A stretch of DNA of 64,000 nucleotides from positions 1 to 64,000 of the forward strand of contig JAUCBJ010003055.1 of assembly GCA_032718475.1 (NCBI GenBank), in the 5' to 3' direction. This stretch comes from Nemertoderma westbladi. Lineage: Eukaryota; Xenacoelomorpha; Nemertodermatida; Nemertodermatidae. Under the pieces are notes generated by a model. That model worked only from the letters and a program-made list of their open reading frames with translations. It was not told where the DNA came from and made no database searches. Positions 48,401 through 61,600 of this stretch are shown here, piece by piece; position 1 is the stretch's first letter; each line of letters opens with the position of its first letter. The position numbers were made by a program, and so were the translations under genes.

Positions 48401-51400
48401 AAACGTTCACTAACTCTGTAAATCAACAGAAACGTTCACTAACTCTGTAAATCAACAGAAACGTTCACTAACTCTGTAAATCAACAGAAACGTTCACTAA
48501 CTCTGTAAATCAACAGAAACGTTCACTAACTCTGTAAATCAACAGAAACGTTCACTAACTCTGTAAATCAACAGAAACGTTCACTAACTCTGTAAATCAA
48601 CAGAAACGTTCACTAACTCTGTAAATCAACAGAAACGTTCACTAACTCTGTAAATCAACAGAAACGTTCACTAACTCTGTAAATCAACAGAAACGTTCAC
48701 TAACTCTGTAAATCAACAGAAACGTTCACTAACTCTGTAAATCAACAGAAACGTTCACTAACTCTGTAAATCAACAGAAACGTTCACTAACTCTGTAAAT
48801 CAACAGAAACGTTCACTAACTCTGTAAATCAACAGAAACGTTCACTAACTCTGTAAATCAACAGAAACGTTCACTAACTCTGTAAATCAACAGAAACGTT
48901 CACTAACTCTGTAAATCAACAGAAACGTTCACTAACTCTGTAAATCAACAGAAACGTTCACTAACTCTGTAAATCAACAGAAACGTTCACTAACTCTGTA
49001 AATCAACAGAAACGTTCACTAACTCTGTAAATCAACAGAAACGTTCACTAACTCTGTAAATCAACAGAAACGTTCACTAACTCTGTAAATCAACAGAAAC
49101 GTTCACTAACTCTGTAAATCAACAGAAACGTTCACTAACTCTGTAAATCAACAGAAACGTTCACTAAGTCTGTAAATCAACAGAAACGTTCACTAACTCT
49201 GTAAATCAACAGAAACGTTCACTAACTCTGTAAATCAACAGAAACGTTCACTAACTCTGTAAATCAACAGAAACGTTCACTAACTCTGTAAATCAACAGA
49301 AACGTTCACTAACTCTGTAAATCAACAGAAACGTTCACTTAACTCTGTAAATCAACAGAAACGTTCACTAACTCTGTAAATCAACAGAAACGTTCACTAA
49401 CTCTGTAAATCAACAGAAACGTTCACTAACTCTGTAAATCAACAGAAACGTTCACTAACTCTGTAAATCAACAGAAACGTTCACTAACTCTGTAAATCAA
49501 CAGAAACGTTCACTAACTCTGTAAATCAACAGAAACGTTCACTAACTCTGTAAATCAACAGAAACGTTCACTAACTCTGTAAATCAACAGAAACGTTCAC
49601 TAACTCTGTAAATCAACAGAAACGTTCACTAACTCTGTAAATCAACAGAAACGTTCACTAACTCTGTAAATCAACAGAAACGTTAACTAAGTCTGTAAAT
49701 CAACAGAAATGTTCACTAACTCTGTAAATCAACAGAAACGTTCACTAACTCTGTAAATCAACAGAAACGTTCACTAACTCTGTAAATCAACAGAAACGTT
49801 CACTAACTCTGTAAATCAACAGAAACGTTCACTAACTCTGTAAATCAACAGAAACGTTCACTAACTCTGTAAATCAACAGAAACGTTCACTAACTCTGTA
49901 AATCAACAGAAACGTTCACTAACTCTGTAAATCAACAGAAACGTTCACTAACTCTGTAAATCAACAGAAACGTTCACTAACTCTGTAAATCAACAGAAAC
50001 GTTCCCTAACTCTGTAAATCAACAGAAACGTTCACTAACTCTGTAAATCAACAGAAACGTTCACTAACTCTGTAAATCAACAGAAACGTTCACTAACTCT
50101 GTAAATCAACAGAAACGTTCACTAACTCTGTAAATCAACAGAAACGTTCACTAACTCTGTAAATCAACAGAAACGTTCACTAACTCTGTAAATCAACAGA
50201 AACGTTCCCTAACTCTGTAAATCAACAGAAACGTTCACTAACTCTGTAAATCAACAGAAACGTTCACTAACTCTGTAAATCAACAGAAACGTTCACTAAC
50301 TCTGTAAATCAACAGAAACGTTCACTAACTCTGTAAATCAACAGAAACGTTCACTAACTCTGTAAATCAACAGAAACGTTCACTAACTCTGTAAATCAAC
50401 AGAAACGTTCACTAACTCTGTAAATCAACAGAAACGTTCCCTAACTCTGTAAATCAACAGAAACGTTCACTAACTCTGTAAATCAACAGAAACGTTCACT
50501 AACTCTGTAAATCAACAGAAACGTTCACTAACTCTGTAAATCAACAGAAACGTTCACTAACTCTGTAAATCAACAGAAACGTTCACTAACTCTGTAAATC
50601 AACAGAAACGTTCACTAACTCTGTAAATCAACAGAAACGTTCACTAACTCTGTAAATCAACAGAAACGTTCACTAACTCTGTAAATCAACAGGAACGTTC
50701 ACTAAGTCTGTAAATCAACAGAAACGTTCCCTAACTCTGTAAATCAACAGAAACGTTCACTAACTCTGTAAATCAACAGAAACGTTCACTAACTCTGTAA
50801 AACAACAGAAACGTTCACTAAGTCTGTAAATCAACAGAAACGTTCACTAACTCTATAAATCAACAGAAACGTTCACTAACTCTGTAAATCAACAGAAACG
50901 TTCCCTAACTCTGTAAATCAACAGAAACGTTCACTAACTCTGTAAATCAACAGAAACGTTCACTAACTCTGTAAAACAACAGAAACGTTCACTAAGTCTG
51001 TAAATCAACAGAAACGTTCACTAACTCTATAAATCAACAGAAACGTTCACTAACTCTGTAAATCAACAGAAACGTTCCCTAACTCTGTAAATCAACAGAA
51101 ACGTTCACTAACTCTGTAAATCAACAGAAACGTTCACTAACTCTGTAAATCAACAGAAACGTTCCCTAACTCTGTAAATCAACAGAAACGTTCACTAACT
51201 CTGTAAATCAACAGAAACGTTCACTAACTCTGTAAATCAACAGAAACGTTCACTAACTCTGTAAATCAACAGAAACGTTCACTAACTCTGTAAATCAACA
51301 GAAACGTTCACTAACTCTGTAAATCAACAGAAACGTTCACTAACTCTGTAAATCAACAGAAACGTTCACTAACTCTGTAAATCAACAGAAACGTTCACTA

Positions 51401-54400
51401 ACTCTGTAAATCAACAGAAACGTTCACTAACTCTGTAAATCAACAGAAACGTTCACTAACTCTGTAAATCAACAGAAACGTTAACTAAGTCTGTAAATCA
51501 ACAGAAACGTTCACTAACTCTGTAAATCAACAGAAACGTTCACTAACTCTGTAAATCAACAGAAACGTTCACTAACTCTGTAAATCAACAGAAACGTTCA
51601 CTAACTCTGTAAATCAACAGAAACGTTAACTAAGTCTGTAAATCAACAGAAACGTTCACTAAGTCTGTAAATCAACAGAAACGTTCACTAACTCTATAAA
51701 TCAACAGAAACGTTCACTAACTCTGTAAATCAACAGAAACGTTCACTAACTCTGTAAATCAACAGAAACGTTCACTAACTCTGTAAATCAACAGAAACGT
51801 TCACTAACTCTGTAAATCAACAGAAACGTTCACTAACTCTGTAAATCAACAGAAACGTTCACTAACTCTGTAAATCAACAGAAACGTTCACTAACTCTGT
51901 AAATCAACAGAAACGTTCACTAACTCTGTAAATCAACAGAAACGTTCACTAACTCTGTAAATCAACAGAAACGTTCACTAACTCTGTAAATCAACAGAAA
52001 CGTTCACTAACTCTGTAAATCAACAGAAACGTTCACTAACTCTGTAAATCAACAGAAACGTTCACTAACTCTGTAAATCAACAGAAACGTTCACTAACTC
52101 TGTAAATCAACAGAAACGTTCACTAACTCTGTAAATCAACAGAAACGTTCACTAACTCTGTAAATCAACAGAAACGTTCACTAACTCTGTAAATCAACAG
52201 AAACGTTCACTAACTCTGTAAATCAACAGAAACGTTCACTAACTCTGTAAATCAACAGAAACGTTCACTAACTCTGTAAATCAACAGAAACGTTCACTAA
52301 CTCTGTAAATCAACAGAAACGTTCACTAACTCTGTAAATCAACAGAAACGTTCCCTAACTCTGTAAATCAACAGAAACGTTCACTAACTCTGTAAATCAA
52401 CAGAAACGTTCCCTAACTCTGTAAATCAACAGAAACGTTCACTAACTCTGTAAATCAACAGAAACGTTCACTATAACTCTGTAAATCAACAGAAACGTTC
52501 ACTAACTCTGTAAATCAACAGAAACGTTCACTAACTCTGTAAATCAACAGAAACGTTCACTAACTCTGTAAATCAACAGAAACGTTCACTAACTCTGTAA
52601 ATCAACAGAAACGTTCACTAACTCTGTAAATCAACAGAAACGTTCACTAACTCTGTAAATCAACAGAAACGTTCACTAACTCTGTAAATCAACAGAAACG
52701 TTCACTAACTCTGTAAATCAACAGAAACGTTCACTAACTCTGTAAATCAACAGAAACGTTCACTAACTCTGTAAATCAACAGAAACGTTCACTAACTCTG
52801 TAAATCAACAGAAACGTTCACTAACTCTGTAAATCAACAGAAACGTTCACTAACTCTGTAAATCAACAGAAACGTTCCCTAACTCTGTAAATCAACAGAA
52901 ACGTTCACTAACTCTGTAAATCAACAGAAACGTTCACTAACTCTGTAAATCAACAGAAACGTTCACTAACTCTGTAAATCAACAGAAACGTTCACTAACT
53001 CTGTAAATCAACAGAAACGTTCACTAACTCTGTAAATCAACAGAAACGTTCACTAACTCTGTAAATCAACAGAAACGTTCACTAACTCTGTAAATCAACA
53101 GAAACGTTCACTAACTCTGTAAATCAACAGAAACGTTCACTAACTCTGTAAATCAACAGAAACGTTCACTAACTCTGTAAATCAACAGAAACGTTCACTA
53201 ACTCTGTAAATCAACAGAAACGTTCACTAACTCTGTAAATCAACAGAAACGTTCACTAACTCTGTAAATCAACAGAAACGTTCCCTAACTCTGTAAATCA
53301 ACAGAAACGTTCCCTAACTCTGTAAATCAACAGAAACGTTCACTAACTCTGTAAATCAACAGAAACGTTCACTAACTCTGTAAATCAACAGAAACGTTCA
53401 CTAACTCTGTAAATCAACAGAAACGTTCACTAACTCTGTAAATCAACAGAAACGTTCACTAACTCTGTAAATCAACAGAAACGTTCACTAACTCTGTAAA
53501 TCAACAGAAACGTTCACTAACTCTGTAAATCAACAGAAACGTTCACTAACTCTGTAAATCAACAGAAACGTTCACTAACTCTGTAAATCAACAGAAACGT
53601 TCACTAACTCTGTAAATCAACAGAAACGTTCACTAACTCTGTAAATCAACAGAAACGTTCCCTAACTCTGTAAATCAACAGAAACGTTCACTAACTCTGT
53701 AAATCAACAGAAACGTTCCCTAACTCTGTAAATCAACGGAAACGTTCACTAACTCTGTAAATCAACAGAAACGTTCACTAACTCTGTAAATCAACAGAAA
53801 CGTTCACTAACTCTGTAAATCAACAGAAACGTTCACTAACTCTGTAAATCAACAGAAACGTTCACTAACTCTGTAAATCAACAGAAACGTTCACTAACTC
53901 TGTAAATCAACAGAAACGTTCACTAACTCTGTAAATCAACAGAAACGTTCACTAACTCTGTAAATCAACAGAAACGTTCACTAACTCTGTAAATCAACAG
54001 AAACGTTCCCTAACTCTGTAAATCAACAGAAACGTTCACTAACTCTGTAAATCAACAGAAACGTTCACTAACTCTGTAAATCAACAGAAACGTTCACTAA
54101 CTCTGTAAATCAACAGAAACGTTCCCTAACTCTGTAAATCAACAGAAACGTTCCCTAACTCTGTAAATCAACAGAAACGTTCCCTAACTCTGTAAATCAA
54201 CAGAAACGTTCCCTAACTCTGTAAATCAACAGAAACGTTCCCTAACTCTGTAAATCAACAGAAACGTTCCCTAACTCTGTAAATCAACAGAAACGTTCAC
54301 TAACTCTATAAATCAACAGAAACGTTCACTAACTCTGTAAATCAACAGAAACGTTCACTAACTCTGTAAATCAACAGAAACGTTCACTAACTCTGTAAAT

Positions 54401-54930
54401 CAACAGAAACGTTCACTAACTCTGTAAATCAACAGAAACGTTCACTAACTCTGTAAATCAACAGAAACGTTCACTAAGTCTGTAAATCAACAGAAACGTT
54501 CACTAACTCTGTAAATCAACAGAAACGTTAACTATAACTCTGTAAATCAACAGAAACGTTCACTAACTCTGTAAATCAACAGAAACGTTCACTAACTCTG
54601 TAAATCAACAGAAACGTTCAGTAACTCTGTAAATCAACAGAAACGTTCACTAACTCTGTAAATCAACAGAAACGTTCACTAACTCTGTAAATCAACAGAA
54701 ACGTTCAGTAACTCTGTAAATCAACAGAAACGTTCACTAACTCTGTAAATCAACAGAAACGTTCACTAAGTCTGTAAATCAACAGAAACGTTCAGTAACT
54801 CTGTAAATCAACAGAAACGTTCACTAAGTCTGTAAATCAACAGAAACGTTCACTAACTCTGTAAATCAACAGAAACGTTAACTATAACTCTGTAAATCAA
54901 CAGAAACGTTCACTAACTCTGTAAATCAAC
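45484..54930 (-). repeat. Array 3, left block: 29-bp minisatellite carrying a 3' splice acceptor
   Basis: About 325 units of 29 bp. On the minus strand a unit runs GAACGTTTCTGTTGATTTAC, then AGAGTTAGT. It contains a pyrimidine-rich TTTCTGTTGATTTACAG/AG acceptor and, about 20 nt upstream, GTGAAC as a possible branch site. The unit next to exon C differs from the consensus by a clean 6-bp loss (CTGTTG on the minus strand), giving CGTTTATTTACAG/AG. Variants: CCCT for CACT, AAGTC for AACTC, a 31-bp form with CACTATAACTC, GTTAACTA, CAGTAAC and AAATG. Units are mostly identical over kilobases around 47400-49300. Local higher-order duplications exist. The unit length is not a multiple of three and the unit has stops. 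Confidence 0.97.
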
Positions 54931-57900
54931 TACTACTACTACTAGGATCGGCATGCTGCATTGCAGCTGCATTTTTAAGAATGCTGTGCCGGCTTGTCAA
55001 CAAAATTGCACCGCCACAACTCCCTATCACCCATAACATTTGCTAGATCATCCGCATCTTTAAGGCCAGTGTCCTTTAAGATGCGTCTCAAGAAAGTCAT
55101 GGGCTGTCCACCATGCTTATTCACTCCATGAGGCTGCCAAAGTACAAGATTATGCACTGGCTGGTCCTCACGGCGAAAGCAATGTCCTGCAAAGCGGAGG
55201 CGATTTTCTTCTAGTGTCAAGCTTGGGGGAACCAATGAGACACCTCCAATGTTATATAGTGTCTGGTTGGAGATGTGTGCATTGTACTTGACACAATGTA
55301 CCCGGCGTAGCATTCTTGTGAATGTGCCATCCAGAGATTTGGTGTCCTCAGCAGTTAGAGCCCAGCATGGACTCCCGTAGAGGAGTACTGGAACTACTGC
55401 TGCTCTAAATAATCGGACCTTAAGTTTCCGATTAATTCTAGGTGACTTCCAAATCCTGGAAAGCCTATTCAAGGCTGCCCATGCCTTTCCCTTACGTATT
55501 CGAAGGTCCTCACCTGACTTCCGGATCCATGATCCCAGGTAACAGAAGTCGTCCACATGCTCAAGCATACCATCCTTTGAGCTTATGCTCATCCGATCAG
55601 AGACTTGCTGAGGACTTTCAAAGTTAACTGTCAGAATTTTGGTCTTTCTGGAGTTAATAAAAAGACCAACACTAGAAGCAGCATGTTCTAATGAGCTGAG
55701 GAGCCGCTGGGCTCCCTCTAATGATTCTGAGAGTACTCCTAAGTCATCAGCAAAGTCTAGATCAGTTAGGTACTTGGCAGGATTTCCTCGACTTCTGGAG
55801 CCAGTAGGTGGAGTTATCATCACCCCATCATCATTATGATGATCTAAGGACATGCGTAGAACATAGTCAACCACAATAATGAACAAGAATGGTGCAAGTG
55901 TGTCTCCTTGGAGGACGCCCCATAACACTTCAAATGGTTCTGTGTCACCGTCAACAGTAGACACAAATGTTGTCGAACCATCGTATACTGATCTGATTGC
56001 TGCAATAATTTCATCAGGAATCCCATATAATGAAAGTATGCTGAACATACGTGAGCGAGAGACTGAATCAAAGGCCTTGAAGAAGTCAACAAAGATAACA
56101 GCCAGATGCCTGTCTTTCTTTTTTGATAACTCTTCAATTATTCTTCTAAGTGCCAAAATGGGCTCCATGGTCCCACGACCTTTACGGAACCCATTCTGAT
56201 TTCCACGTAGCAGTCTCTCAATGGGATCCCTGATGCGATTTAATAGAATTCTATTGTATAGTTTTGCAGCAATCGAGATCAATGAGATTCCCCGAAAAGA
56301 ACCATAGAGTGTCAGGTTGCCCTTCTTGGGAACTGGCACCAACTTATTTGTTTTCATTTCTTGTGGGACTCTTGTTGTACGGTACATGTCCACTATGATG
56401 GGATAGATGAGCTTTAAACACTCAGGTATTTTAAAGACCTCAGGGGGAACACCATCTACTCCACTGGCACGATTGGTCTTAATGCTCATTGCAGCAGCCT
56501 TCACTTCTGCAAAGGAGATATCGCCAATGGGAATATCTGGGAGTACAGACTCAGACACTTTTACTTCTATAAAGTTATCAGGCAATACCCTGTCATTATT
56601 GAGGAGCTTTTCAAAGTGGGCTTTCCAACCATTGAGGCGATCGGCTGGTGATTCAGCCTTAACCTTGGTGGTTGGTTGGCTTTTCCGCCCAGTAAGCAGA
56701 TTGATCGATTTCCATGCCTGGGATGATTGCCTGCTGTCGTCAGCATCATTGATGGCATCAACCTGTTGGTTTATTAGCTCCTGTAGATTAACAGAGTACT
56801 GCCTGTTCAGGGACCTAGATGCAGCTTTAACTGCATTCTTGGCCGCTGTAGTCTGTTTGAGTCGGGCCTCTTTCTGCGCCTTATGAAGGTCTTTTCGGCA
56901 CTTCTGAATTTTGGTGTCAGTCCAGGGGGCCCTTTTCCTGTCTCGAGGGTATACAGGAACTGTTTCTGCAGCTGCTAACTTAACTGCTTCTGTAAAGGCA
57001 GTATAGCCCTCACAGTGATCTGCCGCCTCAGAGGCAAGAGCCTCATACCTGTTGCTCAGCTGTAGTGTGAAGCTGGATCTCACACTTGGCTGTTGCAACA
57101 GAGAGGACCAGTCATGCCGTGGCAAGGCAGATTTCGTTGTTCTGCTAGCACGCAGACTAAGTCTTACCTTGGCCACAATAAGGCGGTGATCACTGGAGAA
57201 GGGTCGAAGTGTAAATGCATTACAGTCTTGTATAGAGCTCCTGTATTTCCTACGAAACAGAATATGGTCTATCTGGGACTTGTGACCACTGGGTCCACTA
57301 TGAGTCCATAGCTTTCCAGTTCGCTTCTTGAACTGGGTTCCAGCCGAAAACAATCCATTTCCAGAGATAAAATCCTGAAGATGGACAGAATTTCGGTTAA
57401 CACTATTGCTATAGACCCAGGGCGATGTAGGTGATTGATGCAGACTTGCATTAAAGTCTCCCAGGAATGTTAAGAATGCATGCTGATCCACTCCATCAGT
57501 TGCTGCTTGTAGATTGTGGTAGAAATTTTCCACCTCCTCTACAGGGGCAACACTAGTTGGAGAGTAGCACACAATCAGAACCACCTTAGGAAACTTCTTA
57601 GCCAGTCTTCCAGAACATGAGAAGTGGCAACGGATGATGCGGTTAGAGATTTGGTCTATTTTGTCCAATGCTGCATGTGCAGTTGGATTCATCAATAGAC
57701 CAATTCCACCATTGCCACTATCATCTGCTGACGCGAGGGCGAGTCGCCAACCGCCCCCCATGTCCTTAATCAGAACCTCATCAGTCTGTCCAGTCTGCAT
57801 TCGGTGCTCTTGAACACCCACTGCGCTAAGAGAAAGCTTATCTGCCAAGGCAGTCAGCTCACCTTGTCGCATTGGGGACCCGAGTGTTAGGGTGTTTACT

Positions 57901-58693
57901 GAGGCTAGTCTAGTGACTTGCCTCAGATTCACCAATGGCTTTGTTGGTCGGGGTGGAACATGAGAGTAGCCTCCAACTCCAGAATCCCTCTCCCCATCAC
58001 AATCTGGCCTCCCTGGTGACCCAGGGTTTGGGCCAGAAAGGTCATCAGGAAAGGGACTCAAAGAATTGTTGGCTGCTCTCTCTCCAGTAGGGGGTGAGAC
58101 AGGCAGCCGGTCAGGAGTTAACTGACGCCTGTGAGGCCGATTGTGTCCGGTAATTCCACTGGCCTCTAGTGGCCGGACCTCCGCATTGCTAATGTAATCC
58201 ATAGTGGGGGTTGGGGGGTGCTTTTTGCCGAGTCAGCTCTCGGGGCAAATACCACACCCTGGTTTGCCATTCCACAGGGTGGGTGGGTGTCGCAATGGAG
58301 TCAGATATGAGGCCCATCACCCATATCTACTCTGGCGTACATGACCCACCATTGGCTGTTGCAGCTCATCTGCTGGGTCATGCCCTGTACCCTTGCTGCC
58401 AGGTGCAGGTCGCAGTGAAGTGCCCTCAGGGTGGACATGAGAACACTCTACTCCTAACCAGCCATTGGTAGATCACCATCTGCCTGGTCAGGCCATATAC
58501 CCCTGCAGCCAAGTATATGGGTCCTTAATCCAGGACCAAGGGCGTCCTTATCCCAGAACGAAGGGGGTCCTAGTTACAGGACCAGATTTGCCCTAGTAAG
58601 AGGGTCTATGCAGCTACAGGTGGCACCTCCTTTATGCTGCATGGAGGTGGCAAGTTTTCTTGATCAATGACCAAGAATACCTGACCTGACCGA
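54931..58693 (-). mobile_element. Full-length RTE-like non-LTR retrotransposon in array 3
   Basis: A 3,763-bp minus-strand element with a 490-bp 5' UTR, one long reading frame, a short 3' UTR (about 30 nt) and a CTAGTAGTAGTAGTA tail at 54931-54945. The same 12 bp, CTGTAAATCAAC, lie at 54919-54930 and 58694-58705. If the element and one copy are removed, the 29-bp array continues in perfect phase, so insertion was by target-primed reverse transcription into an existing array. One frame with AP-type endonuclease plus RT, a short 3' UTR and a microsatellite tail fit the RTE group; CR1 or L2 relatives are less likely because ORF1 is absent. Confidence 0.93.
54975..58202 (-). CDS. LINE endonuclease-reverse transcriptase, 1075 aa, intact
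   Basis: Makes the nick and copies the element RNA at the target. The N-terminal 95 residues are Pro/Arg-rich. The AP-like endonuclease spans about 100-350: N103 (SVNTLTLG), E132 (GVQEHRM), D249/N251 (LGDFNAS), D312 (IDHILF) and S337-D338-H339. The RT spans about 590-860: KLVPVPKKGN and GISLISIAAKLYNRILLNRI, motif A FVDFFKAFDS with D706, motif B GVLQGDTLAPFLF, and motif C FADD with D819 and D820. The C-terminal part has LRFAGHCFRREDQPV and MTFLRRILKDTG. All expected catalytic residues are present and there is no stop or frameshift, so the copy may be competent. The start ATG at 58202 is the first in frame after the 5' UTR. The 5' UTR (58203-58693) shows no gene. Confidence 0.95.
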   Translation of the reverse strand: MDYISNAEVRPLEASGITGHNRPHRRQLTPDRLPVSPPTGERAANNSLSPFPDDLSGPNPGSPGRPDCDGERDSGVGGYSHVPPRPTKPLVNLRQVTRLASVNTLTLGSPMRQGELTALADKLSLSAVGVQEHRMQTGQTDEVLIKDMGGGWRLALASADDSGNGGIGLLMNPTAHAALDKIDQISNRIIRCHFSCSGRLAKKFPKVVLIVCYSPTSVAPVEEVENFYHNLQAATDGVDQHAFLTFLGDFNASLHQSPTSPWVYSNSVNRNSVHLQDFISGNGLFSAGTQFKKRTGKLWTHSGPSGHKSQIDHILFRRKYRSSIQDCNAFTLRPFSSDHRLIVAKVRLSLRASRTTKSALPRHDWSSLLQQPSVRSSFTLQLSNRYEALASEAADHCEGYTAFTEAVKLAAAETVPVYPRDRKRAPWTDTKIQKCRKDLHKAQKEARLKQTTAAKNAVKAASRSLNRQYSVNLQELINQQVDAINDADDSRQSSQAWKSINLLTGRKSQPTTKVKAESPADRLNGWKAHFEKLLNNDRVLPDNFIEVKVSESVLPDIPIGDISFAEVKAAAMSIKTNRASGVDGVPPEVFKIPECLKLIYPIIVDMYRTTRVPQEMKTNKLVPVPKKGNLTLYGSFRGISLISIAAKLYNRILLNRIRDPIERLLRGNQNGFRKGRGTMEPILALRRIIEELSKKKDRHLAVIFVDFFKAFDSVSRSRMFSILSLYGIPDEIIAAIRSVYDGSTTFVSTVDGDTEPFEVLWGVLQGDTLAPFLFIIVVDYVLRMSLDHHNDDGVMITPPTGSRSRGNPAKYLTDLDFADDLGVLSESLEGAQRLLSSLEHAASSVGLFINSRKTKILTVNFESPQQVSDRMSISSKDGMLEHVDDFCYLGSWIRKSGEDLRIRKGKAWAALNRLSRIWKSPRINRKLKVRLFRAAVVPVLLYGSPCWALTAEDTKSLDGTFTRMLRRVHCVKYNAHISNQTLYNIGGVSLVPPSLTLEENRLRFAGHCFRREDQPVHNLVLWQPHGVNKHGGQPMTFLRRILKDTGLKDADDLANVMGDRELWRCNFVDKPAQHS

Positions 58694-61600
58694 CTGTAAA
58701 TCAACAGAAACGTTCAGTAACTCTGTAAATCAACAGAAACGTTCACTAAGTCTGTAAATCAACAGAAACGTTAACTATAACTCTGTAAATCAACAGAAAC
58801 GTTCACTAACTCTGTAAATCAACAGAAACGTTCAGTAACTCTGTAAATCAACAGAAACGTTCACTAAGTCTGTAAATCAACAGAAACGTTCACTAACTCT
58901 GTAAATCAACAGAAACGTTAACTATAACTCTGTAAATCAACAGAAACGTTCACTAACTCTGTAAATCAACAGAAACGTTCACTAACTCTGTAAATCAACA
59001 GAAACGTTCACTAACTCTGTAAATCAACAGAAACGTTCACTAACTCTGTAAATCAACAGAAACGTTCACTAACTCTGTAAATCAACAGAAACGTTCACTA
59101 ACTCTGTAAATCAACAGAAACGTTAACTATAACTCTGTAAATCAACAGAAACGTTCACTAACTCTGTAAATCAACAGAAACGTTCACTAACTCTGTAAAT
59201 CAACAGAAACGTTCACTAACTCTGTAAATCAACAGAAACGTTCACTAACTCTGTAAATCAACAGAAACGTTCAGTAACTCTGTAAATCAACAGAAACGTT
59301 CACTAAGTCTGTAAATCAACAGAAACGTTCACTAACTCTGTAAATCAACAGAAACGTTAACTATAACTCTGTAAATCAACAGAAACGTTCACTAACTCTG
59401 TAAATCAACAGAAACGTTCACTAACTCTGTAAATCAACAGAAACGTTCACTAACTCTGTAAATCAACAGAAACGTTCACTAACTCTGTAAATCAACAGAA
59501 ACGTTCACTAACTCTGTAAATCAACAGAAACGTTCACTAACTCTGTAAATCAACAGAAACGTTCACTAACTCTGTAAATCAACAGAAACGTTCACTAACT
59601 CTGTAAATCAACAGAAACGTTCACTAACTCTATAAATCAACAGAAACGTTCACTAACTCTGTAAATCAACAGAAACGTTCACTAACTCTGTAAATCAACA
59701 GAAACGTTCACTATAACTCTGTAAATCAACAGAAACGTTCACTAACTCTGTAAATCAACAGAAACGTTCACTAACTCTGTAATCAACAGAAACGTTCACT
59801 AACTCTGTAAATCAACAGAAACGTTCACTAACTCTGTAAATCAACAGAAACGTTCACTAACTCTGTAAATCAACAGAAACGTTCACTAACTCTGTAAATA
59901 AACAGGAACGTTCACTAACTCTGTAAATCAACAGAAACGTTCACTAACTCTGTAAATCAACAGGAACGTTCACTAACTCTGTAAATCAACAGAAACGTTC
60001 ACTAACTCTGTAAATCAACAGGAACGTTCACTAACTCTGTAAATCAACAGAAACGTTCACTAACTCTGTAAATCAACAGGAACGTTCACTAACTCTGTAA
60101 ATCAACAGAAACGTTCACTAACTCTGTAAATCAACAGAAACGTTCACTAACTCTGTAAATCAACAGAAACGTTCACTAACTCTGTAAATCAACAGAAACG
60201 TTCACTAACTCTGTAAATCAACAGGAACGTTCACTAACTCTGTAAATCAACAGAAACGTTCACTAACTCTGTAAATCAACAGAAACGTTCACTAACTCTG
60301 TAAATCAACAGAAATGTTCACTATAACTCTGTAAATCAACAGAAACGTTCACTAACTCTGTAAAACAACAGAAACGTTCACTAACTCTGTAAATCAACAG
60401 AAACGTTCACTAACTCTGTAAATCAACAGAAACGTTCACTAACTCTGTAAATCAACAGAAACGTTCCCTAACTCTGTAAATCAACAGAAACGTTCACTAA
60501 CTCTGTAAATCAACAGAAACGTTCCCTAACTCTGTAAATCAACAGAAACGTTCCCTAACTCTGTAAATCAACAGAAACGTTCACTAACTCTGTAAATCAA
60601 CAGAAACGTTCACTAACTCTGTAAATCAACAGAAACGTTCCCTAACTCTGTAAATCAACAGAAACGTTCACTAACTCTGTAAATCAACAGAAACGTTCCC
60701 TAACTCTGTAAATCAACAGAAACGTTCCCTAACTCTGTAAATCAACAGAAACGTTCACTAACTCTGTAAATCAACAGAAACGTTCCCTAACTCTGTAAAT
60801 CAACAGAAACGTTCCCTAACTCTGTAAATCAACAGAAACGTTCCCTAACTCTGTAAATCAACAGAAACGTTCACTAACTCTGTAAATCAACAGAAACGTT
60901 CCCTAACTCTGTAAATCAACAGAAACGTTCCCTAACTCTGTAAATCAACAGAAACGTTCACTAACTCTGTAAATCAACAGAAACGTTCACTAACTCTGTA
61001 AATCAACAGAAACGTTCACTAACTCTGTAAATCAACAGAAACGTTCACTAACTCTGTAAATCAACAGAAACGTTCCCTAACTCTGTAAATCAACAGAAAC
61101 GTTCACTAACTCTGTAAATCAACAGAAACGTTCCCTAACTCTGTAAATCAACAGAAACGTTCACTAACTCTGTAAATCAACAGAAACGTTCACTAACTCT
61201 GTAAATCAACAGAAACGTTCCCTAACTCTGTAAATCAACAGAAACGTTCCCTAACTCTGTAAATCAACAGAAACGTTCACTAACTCTGTAAATCAACAGA
61301 AACGTTCCCTAACTCTGTAAATCAACAGAAACGTTCCCTAACTCTGTAAATCAACAGAAACGTTCACTAACTCTGTAAATCAACAGAAACGTTCCCTAAC
61401 TCTGTAAATCAACAGAAACGTTCACTAACTCTGTAAATCAACAGAAACGTTCCCTAACTCTGTAAATCAACAGAAACGTTCACTAACTCTGTAAATCAAC
61501 AGAAACGTTCACTAACTCTGTAAATCAACAGAAACGTTCCCTAACTCTGTAAATCAACAGAAACGTTCCCTAACTCTGTAAATCAACAGAAACGTTCACT

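Noticed and set aside
55442-57451. Several open frames of 60-159 codons inside the full-length LINE
   Set aside because: They are other-frame shadows of the 1075-codon endonuclease-RT frame, which contains all catalytic motifs.
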